Part shown: positions 1 to 6,377 of the stretch, one piece after another | Position numbering within the stretch: position 1 is the first letter of the stretch | How the letters are laid out: every line of letters begins with the position of its first letter | Origin: Planctomycetaceae bacterium | Lineage (GTDB): Bacteria; Planctomycetota; Planctomycetia; Pirellulales; Pirellulaceae | Assembly: GCA_018658605.1 (NCBI GenBank) | Contig: JABHUV010000097.1 | Span: 1-21,750 of the forward strand | Direction of reading: 5' to 3' | DNA length: 21,750 bases | Made by a program: the position numbers and the translations under genes | Notes under the pieces: model-generated | Told to the model about the DNA's origin: nothing | The model's input: only the letters and a program-made list of their open reading frames with translations | Databases searched by the model: none

Positions 1-747
1 CAACATGCGCAGATGCGACTCGAAGGTGTGAAGCCGCCGAAACATCTAGGTCTACCGGAAGGGGTATCTGAGGATTTAGCATTGCGCAGCGAAAATTTGC
101 GTTTGCAATTGAATCAGCAGTTCAAAGCTGGCCGTAGCCGCTCGTTGATCGACTCCTACGATACATCGTTTGACCAAGCGCGTCAGTTGATCAAGCGAAC
201 CCATCTTTTTGGTGACCAAGAAGAGAAAGAATTAGACCGCTACGGTCGGCACTGGTTTGGTCGGCGTTGTTTATTGGCAAGGACATTGCTCGAAGAGGGT
301 GTGACTTGCGTGAAAGTGACCCATCATGGTTATGACACGCATGCTGAGAATTTTAATTTCCACGTAGAGCAACTCGACGAATTTGACAAAACCTTTGCAA
401 CATTGCTAGGTGATATTGAAGAACGTGGAATGTTGGATAACGTTCTGGTTATTGTCTACTCTGAATTCGGCCGCACACCAAAAATCAACCATAAGTTTGG
501 CCGTGACCATTGGGGCACTTCGCTGTCGGTGGCAATGGGTGGTTGTGGAATCCAACCAGGCGGCGTGGTTGGTTCTACGAATGCGGAGGGCACAGCAGTG
601 AAAGAAAGAGAAGTGGATGCTGGTCATCTATTTCACACATATTTACAAGCGGTGGGTATTGATTCGCAACAAAATCATGATATCGACGGTCGCATAGTTC
701 CCATCGGCGATCCGGTAACTGAACCTATTAAGGAGTTGCTGTCATGA
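1..747 (+). CDS. DUF1501 family protein, C-terminal part (5' end outside window)
   Basis: This is the last 248 residues of a DUF1501 protein; the frame is open to the first base of the window, so the true start and any Tat signal lie upstream. The diagnostic C-terminal motifs are all present: LLARTLLEEGV followed by VKVTHHGYDTH, the long helix leading to LDNVLVIVYSEFGRTP, and GRDHWGTSLSVAMGGCGI. The conserved Asp, His and Glu residues in these motifs resemble metal-binding positions of the alkaline-phosphatase superfamily, where I recall DUF1501 being placed; no enzymatic activity is established. In planctomycetes such genes usually follow a DUF1549/DUF1553 cytochrome-like gene, which would be just left of the window. 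The stop overlaps the next start (ATGA), so the two are very likely co-translated. The family call is firm; the function is unknown. Confidence 0.93.
   Translation, partial: QHAQMRLEGVKPPKHLGLPEGVSEDLALRSENLRLQLNQQFKAGRSRSLIDSYDTSFDQARQLIKRTHLFGDQEEKELDRYGRHWFGRRCLLARTLLEEGVTCVKVTHHGYDTHAENFNFHVEQLDEFDKTFATLLGDIEERGMLDNVLVIVYSEFGRTPKINHKFGRDHWGTSLSVAMGGCGIQPGGVVGSTNAEGTAVKEREVDAGHLFHTYLQAVGIDSQQNHDIDGRIVPIGDPVTEPIKELLS
730..735 (+). promoter_or_regulatory. Shine-Dalgarno site for the WD40 gene
   Basis: AAGGAG lies inside the end of the DUF1501 reading frame, 8 nt before the ATG at 744. It is the best Shine-Dalgarno match in the window and fixes the start of the WD40 gene, where the start overlaps the preceding stop. 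Confidence 0.75.
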
Positions 748-1979
748 GTTGTAATGACGATATAAAACCTATTGATCCTGAGGTAGCGGATGATACGGGA
801 TTCACGCGGGTTGATCCCTCAAAAGCAAAAGAGATTAAGAAGTTCACACATGGCCGTCCGCTAACGACGTGCCGCGTTGACCCATCGGGGAAATATGCAT
901 TTGTGGGAGCCGAAGATTATGGCATTTACCGTTTTGATTTGGAGACTGGTGATAAGGTGGCCTATTTGGGACATGACAGTTGGGTCCGCCGCTTGGATTT
1001 CTCCGCAGATGGTAGGACGCTGTTGAGTTCGGGTTGGGATGGTCGGATTGGATTTTGGGATGTAGAGCCAACGGAAATTATTGAAGTAGAAATAGCAGCA
1101 GCTGTTGAGAAAACAGACAAAGAAGAAGCCAAACCGGCCGCGATGCAATTGCAAGTTTCCCCGACGAAGATGATCGAAGCGCACCAAGGCTTTTCTCGGT
1201 GGGTGCACGCTGCACCAGATGGTAAGACGATCGTGACTTGTGGCAATGATAAGTTGGTCAAAGTGTGGTCAGCAAAAAAAATGAAATTGCGTCGGCGTTG
1301 TGTTGGCCACGAGCGGCACCCATGGGCTGTGATGATTCATCCTAATGGTCAGGAATTGGTGTCAGAGGACATCATGGGAGAGATGATCGTCTGGGGACTG
1401 AAAGATGGTAAGCAACGCAGTAAGATTGATGCGTCTGTGATGACCGGTTTTGATTTGAAGTTTCAGGCCGACATGGGCGGTGCGCGAGCGATGGCATTTA
1501 ATCAGGATGGCTCGCTATTGGGCTGTGCAGGTACGACGAATGTCGTGAATGCGTTTGCTGGGCAACAGGACCCAATTATTTGCATTATTGAATGGGGATC
1601 TAAAGAAATAACACATCATTTACGGACCGAGGATAACAAACCGGGTATTGAATGGGGAGTGTATTTCCATGCAGATGGTTTCGTTGCTGGGTGCTTTGCG
1701 GGGCAAAGTAATAATGGCACCGTGGAGTTTTGGCGATTGGAGCAATCCGCGGTTGCAAAACCTAAATCAGAAGTTGATATGGATTCGGACATGGATTTGA
1801 ACCCCGAGAAAACCGAATCGAACGCACCTGTTGAAACTGAAAAGTCTAAACCGATTGAGCAAAAGCCATTTCATGTTGTGAAAGTGGACAAAGCCGTTCG
1901 TGGGTTAGACTTTACTCCGGATGGTCGCCGTTTCACGATCGCCTGCGCAGATGGATCCTTACGCGTCTACGAACTATGA
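744..1979 (+). CDS. WD40-repeat beta-propeller protein (411 aa)
   Basis: A predicted seven-bladed WD40 propeller. Repeats can be read at about residues 34-67, 73-106, 145-176, 188-218, 246-285, 305-332 and 378-410, several with the GH...W/Y-D ending (for example GHDSW to GFWD, AHQGF to VKVW). Two charged, low-complexity insertions interrupt it: residues about 108-143 between blades 2 and 3, and 333-376 (rich in Asp, Glu, Lys and Pro) between blades 6 and 7. There is no signal peptide or membrane segment, so the product should be cytoplasmic, unlike the exported DUF1501 protein made from the same transcript. The ATG overlaps the upstream stop by 4 bases and has a strong Shine-Dalgarno site. 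WD40 genes often sit beside DUF1501 and DUF1549/1553 genes in planctomycetes; the probable role is a protein-binding scaffold, but no partner is known. Confidence 0.9.
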   Translation: MSCNDDIKPIDPEVADDTGFTRVDPSKAKEIKKFTHGRPLTTCRVDPSGKYAFVGAEDYGIYRFDLETGDKVAYLGHDSWVRRLDFSADGRTLLSSGWDGRIGFWDVEPTEIIEVEIAAAVEKTDKEEAKPAAMQLQVSPTKMIEAHQGFSRWVHAAPDGKTIVTCGNDKLVKVWSAKKMKLRRRCVGHERHPWAVMIHPNGQELVSEDIMGEMIVWGLKDGKQRSKIDASVMTGFDLKFQADMGGARAMAFNQDGSLLGCAGTTNVVNAFAGQQDPIICIIEWGSKEITHHLRTEDNKPGIEWGVYFHADGFVAGCFAGQSNNGTVEFWRLEQSAVAKPKSEVDMDSDMDLNPEKTESNAPVETEKSKPIEQKPFHVVKVDKAVRGLDFTPDGRRFTIACADGSLRVYEL

Positions 1980-1988
1980 CAGCGGATG

Positions 1989-4900
1989 CTAACTAAGTAC
2001 TTCAGCGGTTTTGTTGCATTCGTGAATGTCCGTGGGGTCAATCGTCTTAGTTCGCTGCATCACATCTTCTCGCTGAAGTGTTGCCTGTGTCGAGGGTGAC
2101 GCTCCCGTGATTAGACCGAAATTCGTAAACGCAATTTCCACCGCAGTGGTGTCGATATCGACTGTCGCCGAATCTAGTTTGTTCGTGTTACCACTCAACT
2201 CGTTGGCGGTGATATGTTCCGCAGTAAAATAGTCCTCGACGCTATTTACCCACGTTTCACCCTCCCCAATAGATGCTTGCTCTCCTTCTGCAAACAATCG
2301 ATTCAATTCATTGATGACTACTAAAACGTCGATCGAGGAAAGCTGGTTGTCACGGCTGTTATCCCAGAACGGTGCTTGCATCCCGCCTTCACGATGTTCA
2401 GCCAATGTCGCACTACCAGCACTATTGAGTTCATTAATCAGCATCAAAGCATCGGCGGGAACCAATTGCCCATCGTCGTTGGTGTCGCCTGGCAACGCAC
2501 CATTGAACCATTCGTACTGAGTTTGCATTTGAATGTCAACTTGGCCGATATTGCTGTCGACGTTACCATCGTTAACAATGTAGCTAAAGGAGTCAGCGCG
2601 ATTGAAATTTTCATTTGGAATGTACTGAAAGGATCCGTCAAGTTGTAAATCGAGCTGTCCAAATTGAGGCGCTGTGACAATATCAAAATTGAACTGGTTT
2701 ACGTCTGGGTCCGTAACAAGATGATACAAGTCGTTGGCGAGATCGGGAGATAATGTCTCGTTTTCTGCTAACGCGTATTGGGTACTATCGGCAATTGGTG
2801 TGTCGTTGATCTCATCAATGGTAAAGGAGAATTCTTCGATGAAGTATTGATTGTCGATCAGTGTTGCTAGATTGTCGTCATATCCACCATCCATCAACTC
2901 AATCACGATGGCGCTGGTTCCGAATTGATTATCTGCGAAAGTGAAATCGATCGTGGCCGCCGGTGCGTTGGGCGCATGGGTCGCGAGTGTCGTGACAACG
3001 TCGGTGTTGGATCCAAAGACACGTAGTTGAAATTCCTGAGATTCTCCGACACCAGAGCTCAGTCCATTTAATTGAAGGTGATATGAGTCACTGTCCTCCG
3101 GCACTAAAATATTGGTTAGTGGATCAACCGTTGGAGGTAAGTCAGTGTGGGCTAAACTGATGGTGTAATCTCCCATAGTGCCCGCTGTAGTACCAGTCCC
3201 GGTAACGGCATCATAGACACTGCCCTGTTCGCTAAACCCACTAACTCCAATGTAGTAGGTTTCATTTGCCGTGAATGAGTAACTCAGATAGCTGCCGAGA
3301 CCGCCGGTTGGATCGTCATCATTAAAAGCTAGTTCAGTACCATTGGAGTCGAATAAACGCATGACCGTGTCGGCACTCCACTCGTCAGGAAGTGTAGTCC
3401 ATGTCATGTAATCACCACTTTGCGTGGGAGTGAAACGATAGAGGTCAACGTCGTGCGCATCTAACGCGAATGCATCGTCGTAACCAATTTCCGCAGTGAG
3501 ATAACTGCCAAGCTCTACGTCTAAAATCCCACCGTGCCCAAGGCGGTTATCGCTGAGCGTGTTGTAAGCCTCGTCGGAATAAACATCCCATTTGATCTGA
3601 TAGTAGCCCATGTCTCCCGGTAGCGCATCGCCGATCATAAACGGGTCAAACGCCTGATTACCCATCCCACTGATAGCCACGTAATAGGTTGTATCGGCGT
3701 TGGATAAAAATTGTATCTTTGCATCCCATTGGCCGTTGGTTACGAAATCCCAATCCCGCTGGGCTATGTAATTCCCGTCGTGGTCAAAAACCGTAATCAC
3801 ACTATCGAGTACATCGTCATTGTCAGTTATCGAATAGGAGTCAATGTCGATTTCGAAAACACCACTTGTGGGCGAAGTGAGGCCGTAGAAATCAATGTCT
3901 TTGTCACTGACCACTGCCCAGTCGGCAGTAGCGCTGTCCCAGTCATAATAAATAAATTCCTCATACCAAGTGCCTGCGTCTGGTAAATTCATCGCTTGAT
4001 CGATGGTGCCTGATAAATCTTTGGACTCGAATTGAAACGAAACTTCGTATGTGCCACCGACGGTGTTGCGTCTACCGTCGACACTCATTGGGTTGTAAAT
4101 GCCGTTGCCATAGCCGGAAACGCCAAAATAGAGAACTTGGCCTTGAGTTAAATCGTCACCGAGTACAAAGCTGTCTCGAGCGTGCCCGTCGAAGTACTGG
4201 CGATCAACGGGATCGTTAAACACTAATCCCGGATAGGCGCTATCTGTGTATTCGACTTGATAACCAAAAACATCTGTTTGTAGATTATCATCGCTATAAG
4301 TGATTTCGACGCCGTTGCCGTCAAAGACCCGTAAATATGAATCCACATAACCATCCACGTCGGGAGTGTCGATATCAACTAAGATTGCGCCGTCATCGGG
4401 AACCACTATTCGAAAGAGATCGACATCTTGGGTACCGACATATGTTCCGTAATCCGATCCGATGAGACCGTCGAATTGAGTTTGACCTTGGTTAAAAGAG
4501 ACTTGCACTGCGGTGTCTAGAAATCCGTTAAGGTCATCATTAGCCCAGCTAAAAGCTAGTTGATAGTAGCCGCGATCTGCCGCTTGCCCAGAACCGGAAA
4601 CGTTGGGATCGTAGATGTTATTGCCTGAGCCACTGACACCGACATAGTATTGTCCGGCGGGAAGCGCTGCTTCTAGGTGAGAAAAACTATTGCCGGCGGT
4701 GTTGTCATCGATGGCGAGTTGATTTCCGAGATGGTCGAATAATCTCAATACCGTATCGGCTGGATCGCGATTTGCGTTCCACGGTGATGTTTCTAGGATA
4801 ACAATGCCTGCGGAGGTAACTTCGAAGGAAAACATGTCGACGTCCGAATCACCAATTTCAAATCGTCGTGCATCGGTACCGAGTATCCCTTTGAGGATAA

Positions 4901-6206
4901 TTGCTTCCTCCGGATTATTGTCGTACACGCTCCAGTGCAGGGGCAATTCAGGTCCTTGGTATGCCCCGGCAAATGTGCTATTAGGGTCACCGCTGTTAGG
5001 TTGGTACCGATTGGTCGGTTCGCCATTTCCTTCGACTAGGGCACGTACTTGTTCAACGGCATTGAGTATATTGAGTCGTGGATAATCATTATCGGTGTAG
5101 TTGAACGGGATTCCATCAATCGTAGTAATGGAATTCTCATCATCTCCGTCATGTATCGTATCAGCGCTGCTGCGTAATATTGTTTGCACTTCACTTGTGC
5201 TTAAATACCGCCCTCCAAAAGTCATTGCAGCGTCCTGCATCAACGCGATTGCTCCGGAAACCATCGGTGCAGCCATACTCGTGCCGCCCATTTCTTGTAA
5301 GTTATCACCCGGAACGGTGCTGTTAATGAAAGCGCCTGGCGCGAAAATGACATTTTCGTGCTGAGGGGGACGTTGGCTGTAATGGATAATACGGTCGGCA
5401 CCAGTGGTTACGTCACATACATAATTTCCTAGACAGAGTCCGCCTCCTTCATAGGATTCCCAGACGGCGCCCACGACAATCGTACTGTAGATTCCGGGAG
5501 CGTTGGCGTTTTCGGACATAAAGTTGATGCCATTGCGATCAAAGCCGTATTCGTTACCGGCGGCGCTGACGACACTGATACCCAAGTGTTCTAGATTTAG
5601 AATTTCCTGATAGACATCTTGGGTTACTGCAGCGCCACTAGCAGCAGTATTGAACATTCCACCACCGAGCGACATGTTCACGACTTTTATGTTGTAAGCA
5701 TGGTGATTTTCGCGAACCCATTGCAACGACTCCAAAATATCGATCCACGATGAATAGCCATCGGATTCCGAGAAGACCTGTAAGGAAATGATATCCGCAT
5801 CGGTTGCAACGCCGATATTTGGATCGGTAGAGGCAGCAATACCAGCGACGTGTGTACCGTGATTAGATGAATAATAGTTTCCCGCTTGACCATAGACTAA
5901 ATCCAAACTCGTCACGTAGTTATCGCGTAGTAACTCATGGTTACCATCCACTCCTGTGTCTATCAGGGCAATTCCGATTGCCTGACCATCAATTTCCTGA
6001 AAATCGGGTTGTCGCCTCATATCGTAAAGATCGATCAAATCAAATGCGAAGGAATGTGGGGCAATGCTCGCTAATACAATTCGCTGCTCCAGTGTTTCTA
6101 TCCAGAGTTGATTGATTGATATTTGATGTTTAGATTGTGATTTCATACGGATTTCGTTTGGATAAGTGTCATCAAAATAGCGACACACATACATTTTTAG
6201 CGACAC
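1989..6206 (-). CDS. Secreted subtilase (S8) with four PPC domains, cadherin-like domains and dockerin-like domain
   Basis: A giant serine protease of 1405 residues counted from the GTG at 6206. The catalytic triad is visible: Asp83 (ALIDTGVDG), His116 (NHGTHVAG) and Ser310 (GGTSMAAP), with the oxyanion Asn218 (AAGNE). Four pre-peptidase C-terminal (PPC) domains follow at about 451-553, 593-725, 769-873 and 919-1018, each with an LRLFD-like strand and a YYVGVSG-like strand. Residues about 1025-1135 and 1136-1227 are cadherin/Ig-like modules. A dockerin-like pair of calcium loops follows at 1241-1260 and 1282-1301, then a tail of about 100 residues with no recognised domain. Residues 34-50 contain LEQRIVLAS, a variant of the LEPR-XLL motif found near the N-terminus of planctomycete surface proteins; this favours a start at ATG 6146 (residue 21) or ATG 6194 over the GTG. 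No classical signal peptide is seen. It probably acts outside the cell or on its surface. It converges on the WD40 gene with 9 bp between stops. Confidence 0.93.
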   Translation of the reverse strand: MSLKMYVCRYFDDTYPNEIRMKSQSKHQISINQLWIETLEQRIVLASIAPHSFAFDLIDLYDMRRQPDFQEIDGQAIGIALIDTGVDGNHELLRDNYVTSLDLVYGQAGNYYSSNHGTHVAGIAASTDPNIGVATDADIISLQVFSESDGYSSWIDILESLQWVRENHHAYNIKVVNMSLGGGMFNTAASGAAVTQDVYQEILNLEHLGISVVSAAGNEYGFDRNGINFMSENANAPGIYSTIVVGAVWESYEGGGLCLGNYVCDVTTGADRIIHYSQRPPQHENVIFAPGAFINSTVPGDNLQEMGGTSMAAPMVSGAIALMQDAAMTFGGRYLSTSEVQTILRSSADTIHDGDDENSITTIDGIPFNYTDNDYPRLNILNAVEQVRALVEGNGEPTNRYQPNSGDPNSTFAGAYQGPELPLHWSVYDNNPEEAIILKGILGTDARRFEIGDSDVDMFSFEVTSAGIVILETSPWNANRDPADTVLRLFDHLGNQLAIDDNTAGNSFSHLEAALPAGQYYVGVSGSGNNIYDPNVSGSGQAADRGYYQLAFSWANDDLNGFLDTAVQVSFNQGQTQFDGLIGSDYGTYVGTQDVDLFRIVVPDDGAILVDIDTPDVDGYVDSYLRVFDGNGVEITYSDDNLQTDVFGYQVEYTDSAYPGLVFNDPVDRQYFDGHARDSFVLGDDLTQGQVLYFGVSGYGNGIYNPMSVDGRRNTVGGTYEVSFQFESKDLSGTIDQAMNLPDAGTWYEEFIYYDWDSATADWAVVSDKDIDFYGLTSPTSGVFEIDIDSYSITDNDDVLDSVITVFDHDGNYIAQRDWDFVTNGQWDAKIQFLSNADTTYYVAISGMGNQAFDPFMIGDALPGDMGYYQIKWDVYSDEAYNTLSDNRLGHGGILDVELGSYLTAEIGYDDAFALDAHDVDLYRFTPTQSGDYMTWTTLPDEWSADTVMRLFDSNGTELAFNDDDPTGGLGSYLSYSFTANETYYIGVSGFSEQGSVYDAVTGTGTTAGTMGDYTISLAHTDLPPTVDPLTNILVPEDSDSYHLQLNGLSSGVGESQEFQLRVFGSNTDVVTTLATHAPNAPAATIDFTFADNQFGTSAIVIELMDGGYDDNLATLIDNQYFIEEFSFTIDEINDTPIADSTQYALAENETLSPDLANDLYHLVTDPDVNQFNFDIVTAPQFGQLDLQLDGSFQYIPNENFNRADSFSYIVNDGNVDSNIGQVDIQMQTQYEWFNGALPGDTNDDGQLVPADALMLINELNSAGSATLAEHREGGMQAPFWDNSRDNQLSSIDVLVVINELNRLFAEGEQASIGEGETWVNSVEDYFTAEHITANELSGNTNKLDSATVDIDTTAVEIAFTNFGLITGASPSTQATLQREDVMQRTKTIDPTDIHECNKTAEVLS

Positions 6207-6213
6207 TATTTAA

Positions 6214-6247
6214 GCGGGTTTGGTTATTGTTTTAACCAGTTTACCGC
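6214..6247 (-). other. Interrupted inverted repeat (possible leader hairpin)
   Basis: A two-step inverted repeat: outer arms GCGG (6214-6217) and CCGC (6244-6247), inner arms TGGTTA (6221-6226) and TAACCA (6233-6238), with a 6-nt loop and an uneven internal bulge. It ends 8 bp from the GTG at 6206 and lies inside the leader predicted from the promoter at 6298-6313. No T-run follows on either strand, so a simple terminator is unlikely. It may be an RNA hairpin or a protein site. Confidence 0.4.
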
Positions 6248-6297
6248 CTACTATGCGGACTGTACTCGAAAGCATTTGCTCGTTATATAGAATATAA

Positions 6298-6313
6298 GCA
6301 ATCGGTATGCCAA
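6298..6313 (-). promoter_or_regulatory. Sigma-54-like (-24/-12) promoter for the subtilase gene
   Basis: Read on the minus strand, TTGGCATACCGATTGC fits the sigma-54 pattern TTGGCAC-N5-TTGC. The -24 GG (plus-strand 6310-6311) and the -12 GC (6298-6299) are separated by exactly 10 bases. Transcription would start near 6286, giving a leader of about 80 nt to the GTG or 140 nt to the ATG at 6146. The same bases allow a sigma-70 reading (TTGGCA as -35 and TATATA 18 bp further on), so the sigma factor is uncertain. No activator gene is visible in the window. Confidence 0.45.
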
Positions 6314-6318
6314 CATCG

Positions 6319-6333
6319 TGTCACGAATTGACA
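6319..6333. promoter_or_regulatory. TGTCA-N5-TGACA dyad, candidate operator
   Basis: A perfect 5-bp inverted repeat with a 5-bp spacer (TGTCACGAATTGACA) ends 5 bp upstream of the -24 element of the sigma-54-like promoter. Its size and place suit a dimeric regulator. I cannot name the regulator family from the sequence alone. Confidence 0.35.
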
Positions 6334-6358
6334 TGAATGGGCGCTGTCCTTCGAGACC

Positions 6359-6371
6359 GGTAAATATTACC
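6359..6371 (-). terminator. Weak inverted repeat after the dehydrogenase gene
   Basis: GGTAA-ATA-TTACC has 5-bp arms and a 3-base loop, and begins 7 nt beyond the TAA stop of the dehydrogenase gene. It is AT-rich and has no T-tract, so it is at best a weak terminator or a 3'-end stabilising hairpin. Confidence 0.25.
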
Positions 6372-6377
6372 AACGAA

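Noticed and set aside
844..1261. Several open frames of 75-115 codons on the strand opposite the WD40 gene
   Set aside because: They lie entirely inside a strongly supported WD40 gene and show no domain, signal peptide or ribosome site.
4793..5364. Open frames of 77-93 codons inside the subtilase gene
   Set aside because: They are antisense or frame-shifted shadows of conserved protease and PPC-domain sequence.
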